DNA of 64,000 nt from the NCBI RefSeq assembly GCF_024323335.1, contig NC_066580.1:86351391-86415390 (forward strand), read 5' to 3'. The notes beneath the pieces were generated by a model. It was not told the DNA's origin. It searched no databases and worked only from the letters and a program-made list of their open reading frames with translations. Position 1 is the stretch's first letter; every line of letters begins with the position of its first letter. This DNA comes from Lathyrus oleraceus (Eukaryota > Streptophyta > Magnoliopsida > Fabales > Fabaceae). Positions 12,109-23,680 of this stretch are shown here, one piece after another. Both the position numbers and the translations under genes were made by a program.

Positions 12109-12951
12109 TTATTTGATTCCACGTTGGGTGACACTGTGATTATGATGCATGGTGGTCTCAATGGAACACATCTTGTTATAAAGCATACCATTTGTGATAT
12201 CACCTTCCAGAATTGGTGGAGGAGCGGAAGAAGCCACCGTATCCTTGTATCGAAACACTCCATTTGGTCCGATACTAATGTCGGTGTTCTTAGTGGCGGT
12301 AATCTCATTGATTTCACAGGTTCTAACCGTCATAGGAGTCTTTGGTTCTCTTTGAAGCGGAACATCATGGAATTCCAAAATTCTTGAAACAACTCTACCA
12401 TAAGGAAGTCCACCACTTAGGGATAATTGATGCTTCATGTGATGGTAAATGACATAAGCCCAATTAATCTTCATGTTCAGTTTCAAAGCTCTAATAAGTT
12501 GCAGCTCAAGTTCACTAACTTGGGCATGATTTGAATGTTTTGGAACCAAAACATAAGCAAGAACATAATGAAGCATCCTATCACTCACAGATAAGAGGTT
12601 AGCAAATTTCACCACCCTTGAGGATTCTGATTTCTGCCGGCTCATGAGGCTAGCCTGAGTGCCTCTAGAAATTGAAACAAAATATTCCAAAATGTTATAA
12701 TTGCTCCAGGCATCATTGTCGGGTTCAGTTCCATGATGGAATGCTTCACCTTCAGAAGGGATTTCCAGACAGGTTCCCAATTGTTTCAGATCCATACAAA
12801 TTTCAACATTCTTAACCTTAGCAATAAACACCAAATCACCAAAATCATCGGTTCCAAACTTTAATGTGGTAAAGAAATCTCTTATCATATCAGGATAATA
12901 ATCACCATTATCCGAAACTAACTTATCTACCCCTGAATTTTTCATATACAC
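12109..12951 (-). CDS. Env-like/accessory ORF of the copia element (plant transposon-type domain)
   Basis: An open frame of 280 codons lies downstream of copia pol and upstream of the PPT, the position of the env-like ORF in SIRE/Maximus elements. Segments such as EICMDLKQLGTCLEIPSEGE and LSVSDRMLHYVLAYVLVPKH resemble the conserved core of the putative plant transposon protein family, a globular helical domain often attached to retrotransposons. No signal peptide or clear membrane segment is visible. The true start is uncertain: the frame may begin further right, in decayed sequence. Function is unknown to me. The fact that this frame stays open while the neighbouring pol is full of stops may be chance or younger age. 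A 134-codon plus-strand frame here is its antisense shadow. Confidence 0.6.
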   Translation of the reverse strand: MYMKNSGVDKLVSDNGDYYPDMIRDFFTTLKFGTDDFGDLVFIAKVKNVEICMDLKQLGTCLEIPSEGEAFHHGTEPDNDAWSNYNILEYFVSISRGTQASLMSRQKSESSRVVKFANLLSVSDRMLHYVLAYVLVPKHSNHAQVSELELQLIRALKLNMKINWAYVIYHHMKHQLSLSGGLPYGRVVSRILEFHDVPLQREPKTPMTVRTCEINEITATKNTDISIGPNGVFRYKDTVASSAPPPILEGDITNGMLYNKMCSIETTMHHNHSVTQRGIK

Positions 12952-13039
12952 ATTTTAAAGAGAAATTTCACAAATAATAAAAAAAAATAAAAAAACTTGT
13001 GTACCTTGGTCTTATTATAATGTATAGTGAATGATTATG

Positions 13040-13875
13040 GAAGATTTATATATCACCTTCATCCAAAATGCCGAGTTCTCTTCGAATCTTATAAAATGGT
13101 TCTTTTGCGAGTGGTTTTGTGAAAATGTCTGCCAGCTGATTATGAGTATCGACAAAGGTAACTTCAACATCGCCTTTAAGCACATGATCACGAAGGAAAT
13201 GGTGTCAAATGTCTATGTGTTTGGTCCTTGAGTGCATGACCGGATTCTTTGTGATGTTAATCGCACTTGTGTTGTCGCATCAGAGTGGTATGCATCCAAG
13301 ATCGATTACATAGTCACTTAATTGTTGCTTTAGCCAAAGATTCTATGCACAACAACTTCCCGCTGCTATGTATTCTGCTTCAGCCATACTAAGAGCAACA
13401 CATGCTTATTTCTTACATGACCATGAGACTAATGCATTACCAAGGATATGACACATTCCACTAGTACTTTTTCTATCTGTTTTACAACCTACATAATCTG
13501 CGTCAGAATAACCAATTAACTTACAAACACTACCTTTAGGGTACCATAAGCCAAAGTTGGTTGTTCCTTAGAGATACTTCATGATTCTTTTGACCGTCGT
13601 CAGATGTGACTCCTTTGGATTTTCTTGGAAGCGAGCACATAAACACATGCTAAACATTATGTCAGGACGGCTTGCCGTCAAATATAATAAAGAACCAATG
13701 ATACCTCGATACTTCGTAATATCAATTGACACACCCGATTCGTCTTGATCAACATAGGTTCTGGAGCCCATTGGTGTTGACATTTCTTTACAACCATCCA
13801 TTTCAAATCTCTTTAACAAGTCTTTGCAATACTTTGATTGGTTGATAAAGATTCCGTCTTTTAGTTGCTTGATTT
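13040..13875 (-). pseudogene. Copia pol fragment: end of reverse transcriptase and RNase H
   Basis: The minus strand reads QLKDGIFINQSKYCKDLLKR, then YRGIIGSLLYLTASRPDIMF, the C-terminal end of a Ty1/copia reverse transcriptase (13568-13875). After an in-frame stop near 13562 comes RNase H, with DADYVGCKTDRKSTSG, ALSMAEAEYIAA and NPVMHSRTKHIDI (to about 13050). The motif set fits the SIRE lineage. Scattered stops show it is dead. Upstream gag, integrase and most of RT are missing because the sequence switches to an Athila RT at 13875. Confidence 0.9.
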
Positions 13876-15341
13876 GCAAAAGTTCCATAAAGGCATGTAA
13901 AGGTAGTTTTTTCTCGATCTTCGGGGTGGATAGGTATTTGGAAGAATCCAGAGTATCCATCTAGATACCAGAAGTAAGAGTGTCTGGCTAGACGCTCCAA
14001 CATCTGGTCTATAAATGGTAAAGGGAAATCATCCTTCCTGGTTGCTTTATTTAATTTTCTATAATCTATACACATCCGCCATCCTCCTTCTAAACGTTTT
14101 GCAACATGTTCGCCTTTATCGTTTTGCACGACTGTGATGCCTCCCTTTTTAGGTACTACATGCACAGGGCTCACCTACTTACTATTCGAGATCTGATAAA
14201 TTATACATGCCTCAAGTAACTTAAGAACTTCTTTTTTAACAACATCACTCATTATAGGGTTTATTTTTCTCTGATGTTCTCTAGAGGGTTTTGAATCTTC
14301 TTCGAGCGTAATCCGATGCATGCATACGGATGGGCTTATACCTTTCAAGTCAGAGATATTATATCCTAAGGCTGAGGGATATCTTCGTAAAACGTCTAAA
14401 AGTTGGTATGTTTCCTCTTGGCTTAAGGTAGCACTGACTATAACTGGACGGTTCATCTCTTCATCGAGGAACTCATATCTCAGGTTCTTAGGCAGTTCCT
14501 TAAGTTCTAAGGTTGGTTTCTTAGGGCATGGCATAGGATCTAGGGTAAGGGATAAACATTCGTAAAGGTTATCATCGATGTAGGGTTTCTTAAAGTCATC
14601 ATCTTCCAATATGAGAGTTGATGGAAAATTAATTGTTTTTATGATTTCTTCTTGTTCTGATTCCCTAACGCACTCATTAATGATATCTAAGGCATAACAT
14701 GCGTCTCCCATCACAGGTTCCATAAGAAACTTCGAAAGTATAAATTCTATTTTCTCTTCACCTACCTCAAAGGTCAACTTTCCTCTCTTGACATCTATTA
14801 TGGCTCCTGCAGTTGATAAGAATGGTCTACCTAGAAGGATTGGTATATCATTGTCCTCTTTGATGTCCATGACAATAAAATCAGTAGGGATAAATAATTG
14901 ACCTATCCTAACAGGGACATCTTCTAAAATCCCTATCGGATACTTAACAGATTTATCGGCTAACTGAAGTGACATCTTAGTAGGCTGTAATTCTCCTAAG
15001 TTTAACCTCTCACACACCGCTAAAGGCATTAAGCTCACACTAGCTCCTAAGTCTAGAAAAGATTTTTCGATGACATGACTTCCCAAATGACAAGGAATGG
15101 AGAAATTTCTAGGATCTTTATCCCTTTTGGCTAATTTGTTCTCGGAAATGGAATTACATTCCAAGGGCTTCGGATCGTCAAGTCTACGTTTGTTGGTAAG
15201 AATGTCTTTGAGAAACTTTGCATAAGAAGGTATTTGGGTGATGGCTTCTGTGAAAGGGATTTCTACGTGAAGTTTTTCTATAACTTTAATAAATTTCTGA
15301 TATTGGTTATCTTTAGGTTTTTCTCTTTTTTCTTGACCTTC
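13876..15341 (-). pseudogene. Athila-type protease and N-terminal reverse transcriptase
   Basis: In sense order this has the aspartic-protease region with DLGASVSLMPL (the DLGA active-site form usual in Athila) and ILLGRPFLSTAGA, then a linker. Reverse transcriptase follows, with RMCIDYRKLNKATRKDDFPL, YLDGYSGFFQIPIHPEDREK and TTFTC. An in-frame TAG at 14172-14174 separates linker and RT. The RT stops abruptly just before its catalytic YVDD region, at the junction with copia at about 13875. RNase H and integrase are absent. The reading frame continues from gag on the right through one further stop at 15342-15344. Confidence 0.9.
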
Positions 15342-16703
15342 CTATTTTTCAGATTCCTCTGGTTCCTTTACTTCGTCCGGGGGTGTTGTATATTCCTTAG
15401 AAGTTTTGGGTTCACTCAATCTAGGGTTTGGTGGCTCATCATAAGCGTTCCCACTTTGTAGGGTAATGGCATTGGCTTGTCCTCTCGGATTCTGTTGAGG
15501 TTGTCCAGGGAACTGTCCTCCAGGCGTGGTTTGGGGGGCTTGGTTTAAAGCTACCTGAGAGATTTGGGTTTCAAGCATCTTGGTGTGAGTAACTATTTGG
15601 TCAACCTTGGTTCCTAACTGGGTAATCAGTTCATTAATGTGAATGTTTTGGTTCATGAACTCTTTGTTTTGTTGGGTTTGAGCAGTGATAAAATTTTCCA
15701 TAATTTTCTCAAGGATCGGCTTTGGTGGTACAGGTTGCATAGGTTGATTTGATCTTGGGGCTTGGTAGCCAGGTTGTCTTGGAGGTGAATTATTTTGGAT
15801 TGGGTTATTGTTTTTATAGGAGAAGTTCGGGTGATTACTCCATCCAGGGTTATAGGTATTCGAATATGGGTTCCCTTGGGTGTAGTTCACTTGCTCAGAG
15901 TGGGTTTCATTTAATAGACTGCATTTCGCAGATTGGTGTCCTTTGGTTCCACATATCTCACAATCCGACGAAACTACGGCTGCAGTATTCGGGTTTATGC
16001 ACATATGCTCGACCTTGAGGGCTAATGCCTCCATTTTAGCTTGCATCATGTCTATAGAGCTCAGTTCATGCACTCCCCCTTGGGCTTCCTTCTTCTCAAC
16101 TGTCGCTCGTTCGACTCCCCATGATTGATGGTTTTGAGCCATATCTTCGATGAGGGTACTAGCTTCAGGATAAGGTTTGTTCATCAGCGCACCACCTGCG
16201 GCAAAGTCGATGGTCATCTTAGTGTTATAATGAAGTCCATTATAGAAGGTTTGAACGATTAACCAATTTTGTAAACCATGATGGGGCATGCTCTTAACAA
16301 CTATTTATATCTCTCCCAAGCTTCGAACAACGATTCTCCTTGGTTCTGGGTAAATCTAGTTATATGGTTTCGAAGAACGGCGGTTTTACTTGGGGGAAAG
16401 GGAATCTAACCAGGATAGGGCTTTATCTCTGAGGGAAAAAGGGAATAATCTTAAACGTATTGCCTCAGGAGAAGCTCCATTGGTTTTAAAAGTGTCTGCT
16501 AATTGAAGAAAGATTTTTAAGTGTTGGTTTGGGTTCTCAGTAGCGAGACCTGCGAATTGTCTCTGTTGCACTAGTTGCAACAGGGATGGTTTAAGTTCAA
16601 AATTATTAGCTGGGATGGTTGGGTTTACTATACTAGAACTAGGTTCTTCGTTGGATGGTTGGGCGAGGTCCTTAAGAGGTCTTTGGTTTTGATCTTCGGC
16701 CAT
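15342..16703 (-). pseudogene. Athila-type gag
   Basis: The N-terminal part (16703-16386, 105 codons) holds NNFELKPSLLQLVQQ and GASPEAIRLRLFPFSLRDKA, hallmark Athila gag. Near 16386 the frame is broken by an apparent small deletion in the segment before PPSKTA, plus a shift, and another stop lies near 16303. It reopens at 16289 (HHGLQNWLIVQTFYNGL) through a zinc knuckle (CEICGTKGHQSAKC) and a Pro/Gln-rich C-terminal half to 15342. Gag packages the genomic RNA. The start methionine at 16703 follows the leader after the PBS at 16869-16886. Confidence 0.9.
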
Positions 16704-16868
16704 AGCTCTCCTAATTCTATGAAAGAATAAATGTGCGCGAGCATAACGTTCAGGTTCCGCCAGAGGGTATACTAAGCTTCTGGTGCTGCGAGTTCTTCAC
16801 ATTGACCGGCGGGAAATAACCTAAGTCTAAATGATATAACAACAGGGTACGAAATTTGACGAAATTGG

Positions 16869-16886
16869 TCCCCGACAACAGCGCCA
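16869..16886 (-). other. Primer binding site of the Athila-type element
   Basis: Minus strand TGGCGCTGTTGTCGGGGA, close to the TGGCGCCGTTGCCGGGGA-type site of Athila elements (complementary to the 3' end of a tRNA, commonly given as tRNA-Asp). It lies 6 bp from the LTR end at 16893. The 16704-16868 stretch between it and gag is leader. Confidence 0.85.
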
Positions 16887-17694
16887 AAAACTTGTTGCGT
16901 GCTTTTCGCAAGTATACGAACGCGTCAGAGTAATATAAAAGATTGTCGAATCCATAGAGACCAAGTGTCAATTTATCGTTATCTATTGTTATGGTGTTTT
17001 TCTAAGGTAATCAAAATATTGGTTTTTAGAGTGTGCAATGAAAAGTAAAGTATTAAATAAAGTTCAATTAATAAAGACAGGCTCGAATGTAATTCACATA
17101 ATCAATTAATAATCCAAGTACTTGCTAATAGAACTACTTATGGACAGTGTTTCCTACTTTGAAAAGAACCAATTTAACAGGAACTGTCGCTTTCGCGTAT
17201 TCAGAACCGAGTTGTACTCCCTAATCAAACCCTCTTATTGTTACTTATAAAAAGGCGCGCATTGCGTTAGAGTAGTAAACCTATTTTTAAGAAATATAGT
17301 ATCTTGACTAAGTTGAAAAGTATTTTAACCTGGATTTCTTAACCAAAAGAGGTTCTCACGAACTAGACTCTAAACTTATAAACGCGTCCGAAAATAGTTT
17401 TAAAATCACTTTTCTTCTTAAGTTAAAAACTCCTGATGAACTAAACAAAGCGCTTTCGCTGTATTTGAAATAGTTAAAATCAACTAAGTTTAAAAAGACG
17501 TTGGACGTCTTTCGATCTTACCCAACGAAAATTAAGTGCGGGAAAACTTAAGTTGAAAGTCAAAATAGCCCTTAAGTGTTTCTACAATCAATTGTACGGA
17601 TTATCGGTTCAATTACGATCCATACATTCTAACCTTTATAGATTTAGTTAGACATGGTAAAGTAAAGGTGCATTTTAATTTAAATAAGAGTAGT

Positions 17695-17905
17695 GCGAGT
17701 GCGGAAAGTAAATAAAAGTAGTGCGAGTGCGGAAAGTAAATAAAAGTAGTGCGAGTGCGAGAAATAAATAAAGTAAAGCGAGTGCGAGAAATAAATAAAG
17801 TAAAGCGAGTGCGAGAAATAAATAAAGTAAAGATAGTGCGGGAAAATAAATAAAGTAAAGCGAGTGCGAGAAATAAATAAAGTAAAGCGAGTGCAAGAAA
17901 ATAAA
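17695..17905. repeat. 27-28 bp tandem array in the Athila LTR
   Basis: Eight units are marked by GCGAGTGCG at 17695, 17723, 17751, 17778, 17805, 17832 (variant), 17860 and 17887. Each is followed by an A-rich AAATAAATAAAGTAAA stretch. Because 27 is a multiple of three, the array creates open frames rich in Leu/Phe/Tyr on the minus strand; these are not genes. Confidence 0.9.
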
Positions 17906-18049
17906 ATAAATAAAGGCAAAGCAATAAAAACCTGCTTCAATCGGAGGGTTGAATAAAATGCGAAGCGAAAATGAAAATGGCGGCAGGATTAACTTCCTTC
18001 CAAGGTGCTCCAAACTCGATTACAGACTTGATTACACAATTGTGGTAAC

Positions 18050-19371
18050 TGAAGGAGAATTGCCATCCAAGGCGCAGCGGAATTTAAAAATTTCTCCATT
18101 TAGTGATCCTTACGAATGGGCATGATCAGTGATAGAATCGTTACCTCTTGTGGCGATCACGAACATTGAACGATGACAACGTCTCTACTCAGTCCACACG
18201 AACGGATTCCTTCAATCTCAGTGCTAGCTGTTACGAATGAACGCTTTGAGTGAGAGAGAGAGAGAGAGAAACGAAATTGCAGGCAAGAGTTACAATAATT
18301 CTACACAAAGGTTCTATTTATAGAACCACTTGTGTGGGTTGCAAGCTAAAAAGCCCACTCAAGTGTATATGGCACATATCTTATAATATGCCAAAATCAC
18401 TTAAGTATTTGGTATATTACCATATTTCGTATTCTACTTAAGTACACCGTACCTTACGATGTTCTATAGTTCACTTAAGGAAACCGTACATTACAGTATT
18501 CCTTAATTACTCTATCTCTCATCAATCCGTCCTTTGTGTGTGACCCTATAGGTTTTCGCGGCGTTGGCAATTATATTAAATCACGTATTTAACATAATAA
18601 ACAGTGAGCGGTATCTAGCAACACATCACTGCTACCCAAGACACGAAAATGTCATGTGATCTGACAAGTCCTTCTGTGACATAAATTATGTGTATAATTA
18701 CCCTTTTGCCCTTATGTCTATATTGAACACAAGGCATAGACCGTGTCATCCTTGTCCAGTTCAATATTGGGCCCATAGACATTTATCCCGTTACGCAGGA
18801 TGGGCAAATTCCATCTAGGTCACTCATGTCCCTTAGCATGCTTCGTGGGGTACCCAACAACTTTCTTTATGGTCATCCAGTTACGGACAATGTTTGATCA
18901 GCAATAAAGCACTCGACTCTACATCTAGGGTCCATAGTGGTTTCAGGTCGAAGAGTGGTATACACCATTATCACCATGAGAATAACTTATGACACTTTGC
19001 ATAACATTTAATATAGTATTCTCATAGCGGGTCAATCCGGTATAAATATTACTCTTAATGTTCATACCTATGCCTAAGACTTGATAACTCCTTATCCATG
19101 ATCCATGAGATATGATCATCAGTCTACAAACATAATAGTCTTCATGCTTTAATGTTATCGCATTTCACAATGAAGCTTGACTACTGATACTTTAAGAATA
19201 GTGTCCTTATGTTTAATGTGATCTCATGATTAAGTCATACTTGATACATTAAACGGACTAGCTATTCTAGGGACTTTATTAAACAAACATAATAAAGAAA
19301 AAGCCTTTTATTATTAATGAATAATTCGATACAAGTACCAAAAGTATTGGCCTCTAGGGCTTACACCAACA
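18050..19371 (-). mobile_element. Solo LTR, copia-like family, copy 1
   Basis: A 1322-bp segment from TGAAGGAG to ACCAACA. Read on the minus strand it starts TGTTGGTGTAAGCCCTAGAG, similar to the TGTTGG...GCCCTAGAGGC starts of Angela/Tork-type copia LTRs. Flanking 5-mers are GTAAC (18045-18049) and ATAAC (19372-19376), a target duplication with one difference. It holds a GA microsatellite (about 18248-18270) and a minus-strand TATAAATA at 18315-18322. The Athila LTR resumes on both sides. Confidence 0.85.
18315..18322 (-). promoter_or_regulatory. TATA box of solo LTR copy 1
   Basis: TATAAATA on the minus strand within GGTTCTATAAATAGAACC, itself a palindrome. The same box is kept in copy 2 (20489-20496). 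Confidence 0.6.
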
Positions 19372-19496
19372 ATAACACCCCAATGCGAAGCGATTACCAC
19401 TTTAAAATACTGAATATATTCCTAAGTGAAACTATGTTTGCTCTAAGTTTGCATTTGCTCTAAGTTTGGATGATTAAACAAATGAATTCGAGTTAC

Positions 19497-19504
19497 TATT
19501 TATA
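19497..19504 (-). promoter_or_regulatory. Candidate TATA box of the Athila LTR
   Basis: TATAAATA on the minus strand, preceded by TTGCC. It lies about 620 bp into the LTR from the right end. Confidence 0.45.
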
Positions 19505-20123
19505 GGCAACTAACAGTGGGTGAGTTTTTTTCTTTTTCTTTTTCTTTTGTAGCAAATTTTTACAAACTTTTTGGTTTAAATGACCTTGTGAGGGTCACCT
19601 ATACCGGAGTTGCCTTTTTGCTTTATTTTATTTATTTTACTAGATCATTCATTTATTTTCATCAGCCCCCTACGTAGAGGATGCGTAGGCCGGAGCTGAC
19701 TGCTGGAATAAACTACTGAGGATTTATACTGAAATGATGATTAAGGCCATGGTGTATGGGGTTTCGGGAATGATTCCTATATTCATGAAGTCTATGGTGC
19801 TAAAACAATACTGATGTTTCAAAAAGTTCTCCCAAGTCACCGCATCCTTACTCAAACCCGTCTTTAAAACCCAAAAACTTTCAGAATAACACTGTTTTCT
19901 TTTTGCAAAAATTTTTTTTGGTAGGGCTCAAGTAATGGGGAGATTAGATTGTACTAAAGATACACTATATTGGTGACTCGTCAGACTCATGCATTATGTA
20001 AAACACTTAAACTAAAAGCAAAATAAAATAAACAACTAAAAAGCAATAAGAATAAACAAATTGTCTAAAACAAGCAAAGAAAATAAACAAACTGACTCAA
20101 AATAACGAAGAAAAGCGATAAAG

Positions 20124-20138
20124 TCTCCTCCCACACTT
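20124..20138 (-). other. Polypurine tract of the Athila-type element
   Basis: Minus strand AAGTGTGGGAGGAGA, purine-rich, just before the LTR and about 30 bases after the decayed end of the env-like ORF once the solo LTR is removed. Confidence 0.6.
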
Positions 20139-20154
20139 AAGATAAGGGGAGAGT

Positions 20155-21545
20155 TGAAGGAGAATTGTGATCCAAAACGCAGCGGAAATTAAAATTTTCT
20201 CCTTTAGAGATCCTTACAAATGGTCATGATCATTGATAGAATATTTACCTCTTGTGACGATTGAAACCTTTGGTGCAGATCTCTTGTGACGATCAAAACC
20301 TTTGATGCAGATCTACGGAGCGATCACGAACGTTGAACGATGACAACGTCTCTACTGTGTCCACACGAACGGATTCCTTCAATCTCAGTGCTAGCTGGTA
20401 CGAATGAAGGCTTTGAGTGAGAGAGAGAGAGAGAGAAAGAGAAAACGAAAATAATGCAAACGCAATGAATGCTTCTGCACAAGGGTTCTATTTATAGAAC
20501 CACTTGTGTGGGCTTCAAGCTAAAAAGCCCACTTAAGTGTATTTGGCCCATATCTTATAATATGCCTAAAATCACTTAAGCACATGGTACCTTACCATAT
20601 TTCGTATTCTACTTAAGTACACCGCGCCTTACGATGTTCCATAACTCACTTAAGGGCACCGTACCTTATGGTATTCCTTAGTTACTCTATATCTCATCAA
20701 TTCGTCATTTGTTGTGACCCTGTAGGTTTTCACGACGTTGGCAATTATATTAAATCACGTATTTAACATAATAAACAGTGAGCAGTATCTAGCAACACAT
20801 CACTGCTACCTAAGACACGAAAATGTCATGTGATCTGACAAATCCTTCTGTGATAATACTTATGCGTATAATTACCCTTTTGCCCTTATGTCTATATTGG
20901 ACACAAGGCATAGACTGTGTCATCCTTGTCCAGTTCGATATTGGGCCCATGGACATTTTTCCTGTTATGCAGGATGGGCAAATTCCATCTAGGTCACTCA
21001 TGTCCCTCAGCATGCTTCGTGGATTACCCATCAACTGTCTTTATGGTTATCCAATTACGGACAACGTTTGATCAGCAATAAAGCACTCGACTCTACATCT
21101 AGGGTCCATAGTGGTTTCAGGTCGAAGAGTGGTATACACCATTATCACCATGAGAATAACTTATGACACTTTGCATAACTTTCTATATAGTATTCTCATA
21201 GCGGGTCAATCCGGTATAAATATTACTCTTAATATTCATACCTATGTTTAAGACTTGATAACTCCTTATCCATGATCCATGAGATGTGATCATCAGTCTA
21301 TATGCATAATAGTCTTAATGCTTTAGTGTTATCCCACTTCACAATAAAGCTCGACTACGAATATTTTAAGAATAGTGTCCTTATGTTTAATGTGATCTCA
21401 TGATCAAGTCACGCTTGATACATTAAACGGACTAGTTATTCTAGGGACTTTATCAAACAAACATAATAAATAAAAAGCCTTTTATTATTAATAAATAAAA
21501 CGATACAAGTACCAAAAGTATTGGCCTCTAGGGCTTACACCAACA
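20155..21545 (-). mobile_element. Solo LTR, copia-like family, copy 2
   Basis: A 1391-bp copy of the family at 18050-19371 in the same orientation, TGAAGGAG to ACCAACA. It is flanked by a perfect 5-bp target duplication AGAGT (20150-20154 and 21546-21550). It has a minus-strand TATAAATA at 20489-20496 and a GA microsatellite near 20416-20440. An extra short repeat (CTCTTGTGACGATC, about 20250-20300) is not in copy 1. It sits between the Athila PPT and the env-like ORF. Confidence 0.92.
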
Positions 21546-21550
21546 AGAGT

Positions 21551-23019
21551 CACCTGACATCCTACTGCTGACCACTGGTGCCTTCGCCATTCTGAGGTGG
21601 ACAACGGGATCGGGTACGACGACGGTCTCTCTGATCCATCCTGGCCTGTAAGGCGTTATGAGCAGTCCTCACCTCTCGAAGGTTACCCATAATGGAACCC
21701 TGAGTGTTTTCTACGAGTGTAGTATGTTGGCGATGGTAGTGTTGCTAAAGGGCTCGCTCATTTATGATCGTAAGCAGGGACTATAAAACAGTCTCATATG
21801 ATCTATTTGTCCCCCGCTGCGATTCTTGCATGAAGCTCATGTTATCTTCCAGTTGTTGTTGGATGGTAGAGAATAGGGCATCACGCCTTTGCTCTCTAGT
21901 CATGTGGTCACGCCACATCTCCTATGTAATATAGAAGCCAAGGGCAGAACCTGCAAAAGAAGAAGATGGTGCAGTGTATGGTGGTGATGGGTGATGGGGG
22001 GACACATGAGGTACGGGAGATTGCTCTCTCCGATCATATTCATCATCAGTGTCGTGTCCCTCCTCATCGGGAACATTAGAAGGAAGAGGACCCAAAATAG
22101 GTGGAGCATCTAAAACATAGGTCCAATTCCTTTCATCACGTACATCAGTACGTCTAGTGCATGGTAAAACACCAGATGGGATAGCTACACCATGAACCAT
22201 AAGCACATAGCCTCCTTCTCTCCTCAATCGGCACAATTTCATATCTCTACGAAATTTTAGGTTGATTGTGCGAGGAGGTAAGGGATCTAGGGTAGCTATC
22301 TCATTGTTCAGGTTAAGCGCCCGAGCAATAGACGTAATGAGTCCTCCGAAAACAATTGGTCCCACTTTATTTAAAGTTAAAGCAATATGCGTGAGCATGA
22401 ACGGGACCAAATTAATTCTTCTATTTGTGAGGCTTCCTTGCAAAAATACAAGCTCTCGAGCATTGACCTTGTTTGGATTCTCCCGGCCAAAAATAGTGCA
22501 TGCCAACAGATATCTAAAAACTCTGATGGTCGGGTTATGGATGGTCGAGGCAAGAATTCCTTCAAAAGAATTTATGGATGTGTTTGACAATCTCTGCCAG
22601 AAGGAAAACACCTCGACTGACCAATCTGAATCCAAAGGGGCCTCACAAATAGCACCGTCCCCGTGAGGAATACCTAACAGGCTTGCTAGTTCGTCGGTGC
22701 TGAATTCATATTCAACAGCAAACATTCTAAATCTGACAGTACCAATTGTGCTAGCAGTGTTAGGATTGATAATATAAATTAAAGAACTTAAAAATTCGAT
22801 TGTCAATCTCTCAAAGGTAGTTTCTTTGTTTGAAAAGATACTATGCAAACCTGAATTATCTAATAAATAAAAAATGCTATGGTAGATACCCAAAGTGTAA
22901 AGACAATTTTCATCAACATACCTTGTCGGGAGGATCTCCCGATTTTGCAACCGTTCGATAACCTTCTATTGCCTATCTCCTGGTTTCCCTCCACGAAGAA
23001 TGAATCCATTGAACTCCAT
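21551..23019 (-). pseudogene. Athila-type env-like ORF, copy 1
   Basis: The start is best placed at the ATG at 23019 (MEFNGFILRGGKPG). A TAG at 22966-22968 interrupts it, and the frame is then open to 21922 (342 codons). Features include FAVEYEFSTDELASLLGIPH, a pattern seen in the ATHILA ORF-1/plant-mobile-type domain, and an acidic, Pro/Ser-rich tail. After the stop near 21920 a decayed continuation runs to about 21560 (MTREQRRDALFSTIQQQLED), probably a coiled coil. This ORF sits between pol and the 3' LTR in Athila elements and is often called env-like, though no membrane segment is visible here. Function is unknown. Confidence 0.8.
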
Positions 23020-23430
23020 TTTTCAGCGCTTGGAATATGACGAAGAAGATGAAGATGAGTATGTAAAAAGGTGTGATTTTTATGAGATTTGACGGATGAA
23101 AATGAAAATGGAAATTGGGGAAATGATTTGTATGGTGTGAAGATGGGAAATGTGTGAGCTTTTGTGGGGTTCAAGGGCGTTTTTGCAAGGTGGAAAAATG
23201 GGTTTTGAAGGATTGAAGGTGTGAAAATGGTGAAGAAAGGGAGTTTGGCCAGAGCTTATACAAACGTTGTGGCGAGCGCCACAATATCTATGGCGGGCGG
23301 CACAACATCTATGGCGGGCGCCACAAGGCGAAATTCGGTTGGGCCGGATTTTGGTCATTTTGGCTTCTCGTTGTCTTTTCGGTTGGGGGGTCTGGATAGC
23401 GTTTGCAATGTAATTTCCTATTGACATAAG
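23020..23430 (-). other. Spacer upstream of env-like ORF copy 1
   Basis: No coding content is supported. The first part (23020-23210) is purine-rich on the plus strand. The 23269-23324 part holds three palindromic GC-rich motifs at 21-bp spacing, listed separately. Small frames on both strands here look accidental. Confidence 0.5.
23269..23324. repeat. Three GGCGNGCGCC-type palindromes at 21-bp spacing
   Basis: GGCGAGCGCC at 23271, GGCGGGCGGC at 23292 and GGCGGGCGCC at 23313 start exactly 21 bp apart, separated by ACAAYATCTAT. The first extends to the near-palindrome GTGGCGAGCGCCAC (23269-23282). Confidence 0.85.
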
Positions 23431-23680
23431 GCTTGCATAAAAAAATAAAATTTAAAACATTAGACTAATAAATAAATATATAATTAGTATAATTAAACTA
23501 TAATAAAAAATGTAAATAAAATAAACAAACATAAAACATAAATATATAAATGTGGAAATATTAGTGTGCTGGCATAGTTAAGAAAATATCCCAAATGCAA
23601 TGAGATAAAATAAGTTAGAATAATGCGAAAAATATAAGCATAAATGAGACAAAATAAAATGAGATGGTAAAATCAAATAG
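23431..23680. other. AT-rich spacer
   Basis: Very AT-rich (runs such as AATAAATATATAATTAG), with no ORF, terminal repeat or recognisable motif. Confidence 0.6.

Larger units (their letters stand above)
16893..20123 (-). mobile_element. Athila-type LTR interrupted by a solo LTR
   Basis: The right-hand sequence TGTTGCGTGC adjoins the PBS, so this is a 5' LTR for the gag on its left. Its other end, about 20123, adjoins a polypurine tract followed by an env-like ORF, so it is also the 3' LTR for the sequence on its right. Removing the solo LTR at 18050-19371 leaves about 1.9 kb. A TATAAATA on the minus strand at 19497-19504 is its likely promoter box. The exact right end is uncertain by some bases. 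It contains a 27-28 bp tandem array. Confidence 0.7.

Noticed and set aside
11983..12387. 134-codon plus-strand frame
   Set aside because: Antisense to the copia env-like ORF at 12109-12951, with no domain of its own.
17613..18013. Hydrophobic minus-strand frames (repeated Leu/Phe/Tyr)
   Set aside because: Produced by translating the 27-28 bp tandem array in the Athila LTR; unit length is a multiple of three.
18248..18270. GA repeat as regulatory element
   Set aside because: Ordinary microsatellite shared by both solo LTR copies; nothing else supports a function.
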